From Thiomonas intermedia (GTDB taxonomy: Bacteria; Pseudomonadota; Gammaproteobacteria; Burkholderiales; Burkholderiaceae_C): 64,000 nt of DNA. Positions 1-8,995 of the stretch are shown here, piece by piece. The stretch is from the NCBI RefSeq assembly GCF_002028405.1, contig NZ_CP020046.1:2728001-2792000 (forward strand), given 5' to 3'. The position numbers and the translations under genes are program-made. Every line of letters begins with the position of its first letter. Within the stretch, counting starts at the first letter, position 1. The notes beneath the pieces are model-generated. The model was given only the letters and a program-made list of their open reading frames with translations. It made no database searches and was not told where the DNA came from.

Positions 1-661
1 GGCCCTGGCTGCCGTGCAGGTAGAGGTGGAAGCGGCCGGCGGCCACCCAGCACCAGTCGAGCGCGACCGAGCCGATGGAGCGTTGCGAGCTGTAGGGCGG
101 GCGCATCGCGAGCTGCGTGGCCAGGGGGGCTGAAAGCCGCTTGAAGTCGATGCAGGCGATGGTTTTGGGCAGGGGCGGCGGGGCGGCGGGCACGCGCAGC
201 GGCTGGCCGTTGAGGTAGGCGCCGACGCCCAGGGCGGCGCTGAAGACTTCGTCGCGCATCACGTCGACCACGACGCCCAGGCGGACCTGGCCGCCCTGAA
301 TCCACGCCAGCGAGGGGCCGAAGACGGGCAGGCCGGCGGAGAAGTTGCTGGTGCCGTCGAGCGGGTCGAGCACCCACAGGCCGGGGCCTTCGGGGCGGGC
401 GGCTTCGTCGGCCATGAGGCGCTGCTGGGTTTCGGCGGTCATCTCTTCGCCCAGCAGGGGGATGGCCGGCCAGAGCACGGCGAGTTCGCGCTGCACCCGG
501 GCCTGCATGGCCAGATCGGCGTCGGTGATCCAGGTGCCGTCGGCTTTCAGGCGCGGATCGGGAGACTGGGCGCGGGGCAGGATTTCGGTGCGTGCGGCGT
601 TGCGCAGCAGGGCGCCGACGATGGCGAGATCAGGAACGGTGTGCGGCGTGGGCATGGGCAT
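1..661 (-). CDS. Inositol monophosphatase family protein (3' part cut off)
   Basis: The 220 visible codons belong to the Mg-dependent inositol monophosphatase/bisphosphate nucleotidase fold. The metal-binding acid pair (LLGEEMT) and the signature WVLDPLDGTSNF are both present, followed by the expected GVVVDVMRDEVFSAALG stretch. Family members hydrolyse small phosphate monoesters such as inositol-1-phosphate or 3'-phosphoadenosine-5'-phosphate; which substrate is used here cannot be told. The start is the first of two in-phase ATGs, at 661. The C-terminal third, with the last metal-binding WD motif, lies outside the window. It is a divergent paralogue of the suhB gene at 22460-23494. It lies 47 bp downstream of nadB on the same strand and may be co-transcribed with it. 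Confidence 0.85.
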   Translation of the reverse strand, partial: MPMPTPHTVPDLAIVGALLRNAARTEILPRAQSPDPRLKADGTWITDADLAMQARVQRELAVLWPAIPLLGEEMTAETQQRLMADEAARPEGPGLWVLDPLDGTSNFSAGLPVFGPSLAWIQGGQVRLGVVVDVMRDEVFSAALGVGAYLNGQPLRVPAAPPPLPKTIACIDFKRLSAPLATQLAMRPPYSSQRSIGSVALDWCWVAAGRFHLYLHGSQG

Positions 662-708
662 TCAGAGGCTGTGAATGTTTCGGGCATGGCTGCAGGGTTC
701 GCAGCCTC

Positions 709-2277
709 TCAGGGCACGAGAATGGTGGGCGCGGCCGGGGCTGCAGTCTTGGGCCAGTCGAGGCTGTAATGCAGGCCGCGACTCTCGTGCCGCAACTGGG
801 CGGAGCGCACGATGAGGGCGGCGACCTGCAGCAGGTTGCGCAGCTCCAGCAGGTCGCGGGTGACGCGGAAGTTGGCGTAGAACTCGTCCACCTCGGCCTG
901 CAGCAGGGCGATGCGGTGGGCGGCGCGCTCCAGGCGTTTGTCGGTGCGCACGATGCCCACGTAATTCCACATCAGCAGGCGCAGTTCGTCCCAGTTGTGG
1001 GTGATGACGACGAGTTCGTCAGCGTCGCTGACCCGGCTTTCGTCCCAGCGGCGCGGGGTGGGGATTTCGGGCTGCTCGGCTTCGCGTATGGCCAGCGCGG
1101 CGGCCTTGCCGAACACGGCGCATTCGAGCAGCGAGTTGCTGGCCAGCCGGTTGGCGCCGTGCAGGCCGGTGTAGGTGACTTCGCCTGCCGCGTACAGCCC
1201 GGGAAGGTCGGTGCGGCCGGCCAGATCGGTGAGCACGCCGCCGCAGGTGAAGTGCACCGCGGGCACGACGGGAATGGGCTCGCGCGTCATGTCGATGCCG
1301 AGTTCGAGCAGGCGGGCGTGGATGGTGGGGAAGTGCTGGCGGATGAAGGCTTCGCCCTTGTGGGTGATGTCGAGATAGACGCAGTCGAGGCCGCGTTTTT
1401 TCATCTCGAAGTCGATGGCGCGGGCGACCACGTCGCGCGGGGCGAGTTCGGCGCGGGGGTCGTGCGCGGGCATGAAGCGCGTGCCGTCGGGCAGCAGCAG
1501 CTTGCCGCCCTCGCCGCGCACGGCTTCGGTGATGAGGAAGCTCTTGGCCTTGGGGTGGTAAAGGCAGGTGGGGTGGAACTGGATGAACTCCATATTCGCC
1601 ACGCGGCAGCCCGCGCGCCAGGCCATCGCCAGGCCGTCGCCGCTGGCGGTGTCGGGGTTGGTCGTGTAGCGATACACCTTGCCGGCGCCGCCCGTGGCCA
1701 GCATGGTGTGCGCGGCGGCGAAGGTTTCCACCCGCCCCCGCGCCGTGTCGAGCGCATAGGCGCCCCAGCAGCGGCGGTCGGCCTTGCCGTCGCCCACATG
1801 GCGCTCGGTGATGAGATCGACGGCGACGTGGTTCTCCAGCAGGGTGATGCGGGGATGGGCTCGGGCGCGGGCGAGCAGGGTGGTCTGGATGGCGGCGCCA
1901 GTGGCGTCCACCACATGGGCGATGCGGCGCTGGCTGTGGCCGCCTTCGCGGGTGAGATGCAAACCGCTGCCTTCGGTGTCGAAGGGCACGCCCTGTTCGC
2001 GCAGCCAGGCGATGGCGTCGGGCCCGTTCTCGATGACGAAGCGGGTGGCCGGTAGATCGTTGAGCAGGGCGCCGGCGACCAGGGTGTCGTGCACATGTTC
2101 GTCGAAACTGTCGCCCTCGGCCAGCACCGCGGCAATGCCCCCCTGCGCCCACTGGCTGGATGAAACGTCGAGCGTGCGTTTGGCCAGCACGGTGACATCG
2201 AAGCGTTCAGCCAGATGCAGGGCCGTGGACAGACCGGCCAGGCCGGCGCCGAGAATCAGGACATCGCTTTGAGGCAT
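709..2277 (-). CDS. nadB: L-aspartate oxidase NadB
   Basis: Flavoprotein of 522 residues that oxidises L-aspartate to iminoaspartate, the first step of de novo NAD synthesis, using oxygen or fumarate as acceptor. The N-terminus carries the FAD dinucleotide-binding motif [14 protein letters not shown], followed by [12 protein letters not shown], which is typical of the succinate dehydrogenase/fumarate reductase flavoprotein family. The mid-region HPTCLYHP and [10 protein letters not shown] and the late motif [26 protein letters not shown] are family hallmarks. The reading frame extends upstream to 2433, but the ATG at 2277 places the FAD motif at the usual distance from the N-terminus. nadA and nadC are not in the window. 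The gene is divergent from the aldolase pseudogene across about 140 bp. Confidence 0.95.
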   Translation of the reverse strand: MPQSDVLILGAGLAGLSTALHLAERFDVTVLAKRTLDVSSSQWAQGGIAAVLAEGDSFDEHVHDTLVAGALLNDLPATRFVIENGPDAIAWLREQGVPFDTEGSGLHLTREGGHSQRRIAHVVDATGAAIQTTLLARARAHPRITLLENHVAVDLITERHVGDGKADRRCWGAYALDTARGRVETFAAAHTMLATGGAGKVYRYTTNPDTASGDGLAMAWRAGCRVANMEFIQFHPTCLYHPKAKSFLITEAVRGEGGKLLLPDGTRFMPAHDPRAELAPRDVVARAIDFEMKKRGLDCVYLDITHKGEAFIRQHFPTIHARLLELGIDMTREPIPVVPAVHFTCGGVLTDLAGRTDLPGLYAAGEVTYTGLHGANRLASNSLLECAVFGKAAALAIREAEQPEIPTPRRWDESRVSDADELVVITHNWDELRLLMWNYVGIVRTDKRLERAAHRIALLQAEVDEFYANFRVTRDLLELRNLLQVAALIVRSAQLRHESRGLHYSLDWPKTAAPAAPTILVP

Positions 2278-2419
2278 GGTGGATCGACGCTGGCAGCTGC
2301 CGCGTTCAAGGTGGGCGGTGAAGCCGTGATTGTCCCTTCTTCGCTCAGCCTGCGCCTTGTGGGCTGACAAGGTGTTGAAAGCGGCCGAAAATCGCGTGAC
2401 AAAAATTCTGGAGACGATC

Positions 2420-3469
2420 ATGCACATCCCCAACTTGAAAGACGCGGTGGACCCACAGGAATGGGCGCTGCGCTGCGATCTTGCAGCCTGTTATCGCCTG
2501 GTGGCCCTGCACGGGTGGAGCGATCTGGTATTCACCCACATCAGCGCCAAATTGCCGCTTTCGCTGACCGGCGGCGAGCATCAGTTCCTCATCAATCCCT
2601 ATGGCTTGATGTTCGACGAGATCACCGCGTCGAGTCTGGTGAAGGTGGACGCCGAGTGCAACAAGCTCAGCGAGAGCCCGTTTCCGGTCAATCCGGCGGG
2701 CTTCGTCATTCACAGCGCGGTGCACGAGGCGCGGCCAGATGCGGGCTGCGTGCTGCACACCCATACCCGCGCCGGTGTGGCGGTGAGCGCGCAGGAGCAG
2801 GGCGTGTTGCCCATGAGGGCCTGTTCACGCTATTTGTGCACCCGCGTTGCCCCCAGGCGGGGAGGGCTGCAAGGCGGAGGTGCGAGGCAAGGCTTTGTGC
2901 CTTGCCTCGCACGGACAACGCCGCAGAGGCCCCGCCTGGGGGCAACCCTCCGGGCCGGGGGGCTGGGCGGCGCACTGCCACGTTGCAGTCCACTTGTGGT
3001 GGAGACCACCACGGCGCGGCCTGCGCCTTGCATTGCCTCCGCCCAGCCCCCCGGCGCGGGTGCACAAATAGTGTGAACAGGCCCTACTCAGCAGAGCACC
3101 TTCGTGCTGGCATCGGTGGCGTATCACGACTATGAGGGCGTGGCGTTTCGCGCCGATGAGAAGCCGCGCTTGCAGGCCGATCTGGGCGATGCCAACTTTC
3201 TCATTCTGCGCAATCACGGACTGTTGACCGTGGGGGCCAGCATTGCCGATGCCTTTCTGGGCATGTACGTGCTGGAGAGCGCCTGTCAGATCCAGATTGC
3301 GGCGCTGTCGGGTCAGCCGGGCGCGGCGGGGCTGAGGCAGGTCCAGCCGCAGATTCTCAGCGGGGTGGCCGAGGCCATGCGGGTGCAGACCGGCGGGCTG
3401 GGCGGCGCCTTCGTCTGGCCTGCGCTATTGCGCAAGCTCGAACGCACCGATCCGGGCTATCGGGCCTGA
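2420..3469 (+). pseudogene. Class II aldolase/adducin family gene interrupted by a palindromic insertion
   Basis: The first 132 codons (2420-2815) and the last 127 (3086-3466) read in the same frame as one class II aldolase/adducin protein of about 259 residues, the normal family size. The 5' part has the substrate-loop region and the metal-binding His pair in CVLHTHTRAGVAV; the 3' part has the third metal ligand region in LILRNHGLLTVG. Between them sits a 270-bp inverted-repeat element whose length is a multiple of three but which brings an in-frame TGA at 3074-3076, so the product stops after 218 residues with a nonsense tail. Without the insertion the join would read ATG ACT CAG with no frameshift. 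The original substrate is unknown. Either the gene is dead or the 3' half is translated from an internal start such as GTG at 3104, which I think unlikely. Confidence 0.85.
2816..3085. mobile_element. 270-bp MITE-like palindromic element with four nested hairpins
   Basis: The ends are near-perfect inverted repeats of about 31 bp (2816-2846 against 3055-3085), with one mismatch near position 13. Inside are two long perfect stems. The first pairs 2846-2862 with 2930-2946 (17 bp) and encloses a 14-bp hairpin, 2880-2893 with 2899-2912, loop TTTGT. The second pairs 2954-2970 with 3039-3055 (17 bp) and encloses a 7-bp hairpin, 2996-3002 with 3006-3012. The whole element could fold as a cruciform. 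It has no coding capacity and no obvious target duplication, although the inverted repeats prove its limits well because they split a conserved gene. Non-autonomous, transposase-mobilised DNA is the simplest reading. Confidence 0.8.
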
Positions 3470-3529
3470 CGGCGTTTATCGATCCGGATCGAGCTCATAA
3501 GAGCGGCTCTGCGTTGCGCCTTGCAGCGG

Positions 3530-3584
3530 CCTTCTCCCCCTCCCCACAAGTGGGGAGGGTTGGGGTGGGGAGGACGCTGGGTGA
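3530..3584. repeat. GC-rich palindromic intergenic repeat, copy A
   Basis: The core contains TCCCCACAAGTGGGGA, a short hairpin flanked by C-rich and G-rich runs, and ends in GGACGCTGGGTG. Related copies occur at 12241-12395, one in inverted orientation, so this is a dispersed repeat and not chance. It lies between the aldolase pseudogene and the convergent panC, where it could act as a transcription stop for either, but there is no T-run. Confidence 0.6.
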
Positions 3585-3614
3585 GCCTGACAAGTCGCAG
3601 GGCAACCTGAATGC

Positions 3615-4460
3615 TCAGCACTCCAGGTTGTCGATCAGCCGGGTGCGGCCCAGGCGGGCCGCGCCCAGCACCACGCAGGCCGCGCCTTGGTGCAGATCGA
3701 GCGCGGTGGGTGTCTGCAGATCGCTGCGGCGGCGCAGCGTGAGGTAATCGGGCACCCAGCCAAGCTGGTCGAGGCGGGCCATGGTCTGCTGCTCCAGCAG
3801 ACGAATCTGCTCGGGCGCAGTGGCCAAGCGGGCGTCTTCGGCCAGGGCGCGCAGCGCGGCCTGGAGCTGCGGCGCCTGGGCGCGCTCCTCGGGCGTGAGG
3901 TAGCCGTTGCGGGATGACAGCGCCAGGCCGTCGTCGGCGCGCACGGTGTCGAGGCCGATGATGTCGATGGGCAGGGCGAACTGCTCGACCATGCGCCGGA
4001 TGATCAACAGTTGCTGGTAGTCCTTCTTGCCGAACACGGCATGGCGCGGCCCGGTCATCTGGAACAGTTTCATCACCACGGTGGCCACGCCCTCGAAGTG
4101 ACCGGGACGCGCGGCGCCGTCGAGCATGTCGGCGATGGCCGGATCGGGCAGCACACGGAAGGTCTGCGGCTGCGGGTACATCTCGGCCTCGTCAGGGGCG
4201 AAGAGCAGATCGCAACCGGCCTCGGCCAGCAGTTCGGCGTCGTGCTGCAGGGTGCGCGGATAGCGGTCGAAGTCTTCGTTCGGGCCGAACTGCAGGCGGT
4301 TGACGAAGATGCTCGCGACTACCGGGACGTTCTCCTTGCGGGCGCGGGCGATCAGCCCCAGGTGCCCGGCGTGGAGATTGCCCATGGTGGGCACCAGGGC
4401 CCAGTCCGGGCGCGGCCTGAGTGCGACGCGCAGGTCGGAGACGGTGTGGACGGTCTGCAT
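3615..4460 (-). CDS. panC: Pantothenate synthetase PanC
   Basis: Condenses pantoate with beta-alanine, using ATP, to make pantothenate for coenzyme A. At 281 residues it has the usual length. The HIGH-like nucleotide-binding motif is in VPTMGNLHAGHLGL, the conserved FVNRLQFGPNEDF follows, and the KMSKS-like loop is LSSRNGYL. The strongly conserved GKKDYQQL is present. It follows panB with only 21 bp between, on the same strand, so the two pantothenate enzymes are surely one transcript, probably with scpA and the DUF3460 gene upstream. The third enzyme, PanE, is at 20454-21458; panD is not seen. Confidence 0.96.
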   Translation of the reverse strand: MQTVHTVSDLRVALRPRPDWALVPTMGNLHAGHLGLIARARKENVPVVASIFVNRLQFGPNEDFDRYPRTLQHDAELLAEAGCDLLFAPDEAEMYPQPQTFRVLPDPAIADMLDGAARPGHFEGVATVVMKLFQMTGPRHAVFGKKDYQQLLIIRRMVEQFALPIDIIGLDTVRADDGLALSSRNGYLTPEERAQAPQLQAALRALAEDARLATAPEQIRLLEQQTMARLDQLGWVPDYLTLRRRSDLQTPTALDLHQGAACVVLGAARLGRTRLIDNLEC

Positions 4461-4481
4461 GGGGAATGGCGGGAGAACGAC

Positions 4482-5366
4482 TCAGGCGGTATAGCCATGC
4501 AGGGCTTCGTCGGGAAACGCGCCTTGCTTGACGGCCTCGACATAGCCGCGCACGGCGTCGAGAAGGCTGGGCGCGCCCTGCATGAAGTTGCGCACGAAGC
4601 GCGGCTTGGGGCCGCGGGTGATGTCGAGCATGTCGTGCAGCACCAGCACCTGACCGTGGGTGCGCACGCCCGCGCCGATGCCGATGGTGATGCCGGGATA
4701 GTCGGCGCTGATCTGGGCGGCAAGATCGGAGGGCACGAGTTCGAGCACCAGCATGGCCGCACCCGCGGCGCCGACCTCGGCCGCATGGCGGCGCAGCGTG
4801 TCGGCCGACTGCGTGTCGCGGCCCTGGATGCGGTAGCCCCCCAGCGCATGCACGCTCTGCGGCGTGAGCCCGAGGTGGGCGCACACCGGAATGCCACGCT
4901 CCACGAGGGCGGCGATGAGCGGCGCTGTCCAGCCGCCGCCTTCCAGCTTGACCATCTGCGCGCCGGCCTGCATCAGCGCCGCGCTGCTGGCCACGGCCTG
5001 CTCGATGCCGCCCTGGTAGCTGCCGAAGGGCAGATCGGCGATGAGCCAGGCACCGCGATTGCCGCGCGCCACGCATTGCGTGTGATAGACCATCTGCTCC
5101 AGCGTGACGGGGAGGGTGGTGGCGTGACCTTGCATCACCATGCCCAGCGAGTCGCCCACCAGCAGGCAATCGACCCCGGCGGCGTCGAGCAGGCTGGCGC
5201 TGGCCGCGTCGTAAGCGGTGAGCACGGCGACCTTCTCGCCGGCCTCGCGCATGGCGCGCAGGCGATGCAGCGTCAACGGCCTGCGGGGTTCGGAACTGGC
5301 GCGGGACGGGGCGCTGCCGTAGGGCGCGACCTCAGGCGTGGCGTGAGCGGAGGGGTCTGAAGACAT
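4482..5366 (-). CDS. panB: 3-methyl-2-oxobutanoate hydroxymethyltransferase PanB
   Basis: Transfers a hydroxymethyl group from methylenetetrahydrofolate to ketoisovalerate, giving ketopantoate. The 294-residue protein has a variable Ser/Pro-rich N-terminus of about 35 residues before the TIM-barrel core. Core hallmarks are [13 protein letters not shown], the metal and substrate region [20 protein letters not shown] and [14 protein letters not shown]. The ATG at 5366 is the only good upstream start. A shorter start at the internal Met in [10 protein letters not shown] would still keep most of the core, so the exact N-terminus is uncertain. It sits between scpA and panC. Confidence 0.95.
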   Translation of the reverse strand: MSSDPSAHATPEVAPYGSAPSRASSEPRRPLTLHRLRAMREAGEKVAVLTAYDAASASLLDAAGVDCLLVGDSLGMVMQGHATTLPVTLEQMVYHTQCVARGNRGAWLIADLPFGSYQGGIEQAVASSAALMQAGAQMVKLEGGGWTAPLIAALVERGIPVCAHLGLTPQSVHALGGYRIQGRDTQSADTLRRHAAEVGAAGAAMLVLELVPSDLAAQISADYPGITIGIGAGVRTHGQVLVLHDMLDITRGPKPRFVRNFMQGAPSLLDAVRGYVEAVKQGAFPDEALHGYTA

Positions 5367-5456
5367 GGCAAAGCTCGCGTGGAAACCGGCGCATTATGCC
5401 CGCGCCCTGGCCGTGCATGCGAACGAGCGTTCGATTTAGGGCATCAGCCTGGGGCA

Positions 5457-6305
5457 TCAGCTCGGGGTGTAGGCCAGCCGCACATAGAGCGGCGCGAAGG
5501 CCTCGGCCTGGGTGAGGTCGACTAGGGCCTCGCGCGTGAGTTCGAGCAGCGCCACCAGCGTGACCACGGCAACGGGTACGCCCTGTGTCGGGTCGAACAG
5601 CTCGTGGAATTCGAGAAAGCGCCGGCCCTGCAGCTGACGCAGCACGCGGCTCATGTAGTCGCGCACCGACAGTTGCTCGCGGGTGATCTTGTGATGCGTA
5701 TGCAGCTTGGCGCGTTTGAGAATGTCGCTCCAGGCCTGTTGCAGCTCGGAGACGGCGACATCGGGCAGACGCGGCGCGGCGTCGCGGTCGAACAGCACCT
5801 GCGCCCGCCAGAAGTCCCGGCCGAGCACGGGCAGGGCATCGAGCTGCTGCGCGGCGAGCTTGAAACGCTCGTACTCCAGCAGGCGGCGCACGAGTTCGGC
5901 GCGCGGGTCTTCGGGCTCGGCGCCCGATTCGGTGGGCGGCCGCGGCAACAACATGCGCGACTTGATCTCGATGAGCATGGCCGCCATCAGCAGATACTCG
6001 GCGGCAAGCTCCAGGTTGTGACGGCGAATCTGCTCGACATAGCTCAGATACTGGGCCGTCACCTGGGCCAGCGGAATGTCGAGGATGTTGAAGTTCTGCT
6101 TGCGGATGAGGTAGAGCAGCAGATCCATCGGCCCTTCGAAGGCTTCGAGAAAGACCTCCAGCGCGTCGGGCGGGATGTAGAGATCCTGCGGCAGCTCAAA
6201 CAGCGGTTCGCCGTATAGCCGCGCGACCGCCATGCCGTCGACCGTGGCGGGCGTGCTGTCCACCGCGGGCGAAATCAGCTCGGACTCACGGGATGCGGGA
6301 AGCAT
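5457..6305 (-). CDS. scpA: Segregation and condensation protein A (ScpA)
   Basis: Kleisin subunit of the SMC-ScpAB complex that organises the chromosome. The N-terminal kleisin signature is clear: FEGPMDLLLYLIRKQNFNI followed by IPLAQVTAQYLSYVE, with EYLLMAAMLIEIKSRMLLP after it. The C-terminal winged-helix region ends near AFAPLYVRLAYT. At 282 residues it is of normal length, with a variable first 45 residues. The partner scpB is not adjacent here. It lies 32 bp after the DUF3460 gene and about 90 bp before panB on the same strand, an arrangement I know from Burkholderiales. Confidence 0.93.
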   Translation of the reverse strand: MLPASRESELISPAVDSTPATVDGMAVARLYGEPLFELPQDLYIPPDALEVFLEAFEGPMDLLLYLIRKQNFNILDIPLAQVTAQYLSYVEQIRRHNLELAAEYLLMAAMLIEIKSRMLLPRPPTESGAEPEDPRAELVRRLLEYERFKLAAQQLDALPVLGRDFWRAQVLFDRDAAPRLPDVAVSELQQAWSDILKRAKLHTHHKITREQLSVRDYMSRVLRQLQGRRFLEFHELFDPTQGVPVAVVTLVALLELTREALVDLTQAEAFAPLYVRLAYTPS

Positions 6306-6337
6306 GCGTCAGCGCGGCCCCATCTGGATGAGCGGCT

Positions 6338-6535
6338 TCAATGACTGCCGTAGACGTAGGCCTTCTGCGGCACGCGGCCCGCCTTGAAGGCCTTGGTCAG
6401 CTCCGTGTTCTGAGGCTTGTCCCAAAGCTGCGCGCGGCCCTCCTTCTGTTTGGCCTCGAGCTGCGGATCGCTGTGCTTGAGATCCTGGATGAAGTGGGTC
6501 ACTTCGGACACATACGGTTTGACTTTGAAGGGCAT
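6338..6535 (-). CDS. DUF3460 family small protein
   Basis: A 65-residue basic, soluble protein beginning MPFKVKPYVSEVTHFI and ending near KAYVYGSH. It matches my memory of the DUF3460 family, which is largely restricted to Burkholderiales and usually sits beside scpA and the pan genes, as here. Function is unknown. The ATG at 6535 is chosen because it gives the family's conserved N-terminus; the reading frame itself extends further upstream. No membrane segment, cysteine or signal peptide is visible. Confidence 0.8.
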   Translation of the reverse strand: MPFKVKPYVSEVTHFIQDLKHSDPQLEAKQKEGRAQLWDKPQNTELTKAFKAGRVPQKAYVYGSH

Positions 6536-6763
6536 GGGCGTTCTCTCGGAATGGAACAGGCAGGGCCATTCTATGCAAGCGGAGGACAGGATTCGAACGC
6601 CCGAATACGGTGCATGTAGGCCTCTTATCGGTGCATATCCAAGGTATTGATGCACTATTAGCGGGCTATTTGTGAGGGTTTGTGACGCGCATTGGTTTTT
6701 ATCGCCCTATCTTCGGGCATATGGATTGCTTTTGGTGCGTAAGACCCTTTCTCGAGAACTGAC

Positions 6764-7966
6764 ATGGTGCAAGATCCTTCCAGCGGCAATGTGTTGTTCA
6801 TCCTGCTCGGTGCCATTCTGGTGCTGGCCATGCATGCCGGTTTCGCCTTTCTCGAGTTGGGCACCGTGCGCAAGAAGAACCAGGTCAATGCGTTGTCGAA
6901 AATCATCACTGATTTTGCCGTCTCGGCCCTTGCCTATTTTCTCATCGGCTACGGCCTGGCCTATGGCCGGCATTTCCTGGTGGGCGATGACGTACTCAAC
7001 AAGGACCACGGTTACGCGCTGACCCGGTTCTTTTTCCTGCTGACCTTTGCCGCGGCGATTCCGGCCATCGTGTCTGGAGGCATTGCCGAGCGGGCCAAGT
7101 TCTGGCCGCAACTGATCGCCACGTTCACCCTCGTCGCATTCGTTTATCCGTTCTTCGAGGGCCTGATGTGGAACGGCAATCTGGGGGTCCAGGCCTGGCT
7201 GCAGTCCACCTTTGGGGCGCCCTTTCACGATTTCGCCGGGTCGGTGGTGGTGCATGCCATGGGTGGCTGGATCGCCCTGCCCGCCGTGCTGCTGCTGGGC
7301 GCGCGCCGAGGCAGGTACCACGCCAACGGGCAGATATCGGCGCATCCGCCGTCGTCCATTCCCTTCCTGGCGCTGGGTTCGTGGATTCTGATCGTCGGCT
7401 GGTTCGGCTTCAATGTGATGAGCGCGCAGAAGCTCGATCAGATCAGCGGTCTGGTGGCGGTGAACTCGCTCATGGCCATGGTGGGCGGCACCCTCGCTGC
7501 ACTGGCCGCGGGCAGGAACGATCCGGGCTTTCTGCACAACGGGCCCCTGGCCGGGCTGGTGGCGGTGTGCGCGGGTTCGGATGTGATGCATCCGCTGGGC
7601 GCGCTGGTGGTCGGCGCCGTGGCCGGGGGCCTGTTCGTCTGGATGTTCACCCTGACGCAGAACCGCTGGAAGATCGACGACGTGCTGGGCGTGTGGCCGC
7701 TGCACGGCCTCTGCGGCACCTGGGGCGGCATCGCTGCGGGCCTCTTCGGCATGAAGGCGCTGGGAGGGCTGGGAGGCGTGTCGCTGCTGTCGCAGATCGT
7801 GGGCACGCTTCTGGGGATCGCGGTGGCGCTGATCGGCGGCTTCGTGGTCTATGGCGTGCTGAAAAAGACCCTCGGCATCCGGCTGGATGCGGAAGAAGAG
7901 TTCAACGGCGCCGACCTGTCCATCCACCGCATCAGCGCCACGCCGGAGCGCGAGGCGTCGTGGTAG
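6764..7966 (+). CDS. amt: Ammonium transporter (Amt/AmtB family)
   Basis: Polytopic inner-membrane channel of 400 residues that imports ammonium. About eleven hydrophobic segments are visible. The twin pore histidines appear as VVVHAMGG (His164) and PLHGLCGTWGG (His314), equivalent to His168/His318 of E. coli AmtB, and IVSGGIAERAKF is also conserved. Translation begins at ATG 6764 without a cleavable signal peptide, unlike E. coli AmtB. No glnK/glnB gene lies next to it, which is unusual because the pair is generally linked. The upstream region shows no clear sigma-54 -24/-12 box. Confidence 0.95.
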   Translation: MVQDPSSGNVLFILLGAILVLAMHAGFAFLELGTVRKKNQVNALSKIITDFAVSALAYFLIGYGLAYGRHFLVGDDVLNKDHGYALTRFFFLLTFAAAIPAIVSGGIAERAKFWPQLIATFTLVAFVYPFFEGLMWNGNLGVQAWLQSTFGAPFHDFAGSVVVHAMGGWIALPAVLLLGARRGRYHANGQISAHPPSSIPFLALGSWILIVGWFGFNVMSAQKLDQISGLVAVNSLMAMVGGTLAALAAGRNDPGFLHNGPLAGLVAVCAGSDVMHPLGALVVGAVAGGLFVWMFTLTQNRWKIDDVLGVWPLHGLCGTWGGIAAGLFGMKALGGLGGVSLLSQIVGTLLGIAVALIGGFVVYGVLKKTLGIRLDAEEEFNGADLSIHRISATPEREASW

Positions 7967-8022
7967 CGCACGCCGTGGTCATCTGACGTCGCCGCGTGGT
8001 GCGGGACGTAGTATCGCGGCCC

Positions 8023-8886
8023 ATGTCACGCACCACGCAAGCCAATCTGTACGCCCTCGGCGCCATCGCGCTGTGGGCCTCGCTCGCCACCCTGGGGGTG
8101 GCGCTGTCTCATGTGCCGGCCTTCGCCCTCACGGGCCTGGCCCTGATCATCGGCAGCGTGCCGACCTGGGGCCACTGGCGCCAGTGGAGGGTATCGCCGC
8201 GGGCGCTGGCGCTGGGGGTTTACGGCCTGTTCGGTTTTCATTTTCTGCTGTTCATCGCCTTGCGCCATGCGCCGCCGGTGCAGGCCAATCTGGTGAACTA
8301 CCTCTGGCCGCTGTTCATCGTGGTGCTGGCGCCGCTGATGCTGCCCGGGCTGCGGCTGCGCCCGGTGCATGTGCTGGCCGCAGGTTTGGGGTTTATCGGG
8401 GCAGGGCTGGCCATTCTGGGCGGGCGTTCGATCGAAGCGGCCTGGGCCTGGGGCTATGTGCCGGCCTTGGGGTCGGCGCTGGTCTGGGCCACGTTTTCGC
8501 TCGGCAGCCGCCGCATGGCCCAGACGGGCCGGGGCTTTCCCACGGCGGCGCTCGGGCTGTTCGGTCTGATCTCGGGCGTGCTCGCGTTGGCCTGCCACGT
8601 CTGGCTGGAGCCCGCCGTGCATCTGAGCCTGAAGGACGCGCTGCTCATCGTCGTGATGGGCCTTGGGCCCCTGGGCGGCGCCTTTCTGCTGTGGGATCGC
8701 GCGCTCAAGCTGGGTGATCCGCGCACCATCGGCGTGTTGAGCTACCTGACTCCGCTGGCCTCGACCCTGCTGCTGATCGTCTTGACCGGGCGCGCCCTGA
8801 CCGTCTGGATCGGTCTTGCGGCGCTGCTGATCGCCGGGGCCGCCCTGCTGGCGGTGCGGGCCAGAACTGGCGCGAACAGTTCCTGA
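8023..8886 (+). CDS. EamA/DMT-superfamily inner-membrane exporter
   Basis: A 287-residue membrane protein with about ten hydrophobic helices in two EamA repeats. The second repeat contains GPLGGAFLLWDRALKLGD, typical of the YddG-type subgroup. By family it is a drug/metabolite transporter, and aromatic amino acid export is a possible role, but the substrate cannot be read from sequence. The ATG at 8023 is preferred; a GTG at 7996 would add nine residues. It follows the ammonium transporter by 56 bp on the same strand. Confidence 0.85.
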   Translation: MSRTTQANLYALGAIALWASLATLGVALSHVPAFALTGLALIIGSVPTWGHWRQWRVSPRALALGVYGLFGFHFLLFIALRHAPPVQANLVNYLWPLFIVVLAPLMLPGLRLRPVHVLAAGLGFIGAGLAILGGRSIEAAWAWGYVPALGSALVWATFSLGSRRMAQTGRGFPTAALGLFGLISGVLALACHVWLEPAVHLSLKDALLIVVMGLGPLGGAFLLWDRALKLGDPRTIGVLSYLTPLASTLLLIVLTGRALTVWIGLAALLIAGAALLAVRARTGANSS

Positions 8887-8995
8887 TCGGATGGGGTGGC
8901 CGACGTGTCTTGGCCTGGTTTGATTCAGCTTTGCCATAACATCTCGTCACAATTCGACCCCCGGGTTTGCGGGGGCGGTGACCGGAGGGGGAAGG

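Noticed and set aside
3104-3469. Independent gene from the GTG at 3104
   Set aside because: It is the 3' half of the interrupted aldolase in the same frame, with no ribosome site.
6575-6605. A tRNA T-arm-like fragment (GTTCGAATCC on the minus strand)
   Set aside because: The flanking bases do not form a T-stem or acceptor stem and there is no rest of a tRNA. It might be a degenerate attachment remnant, but no integrase is near.
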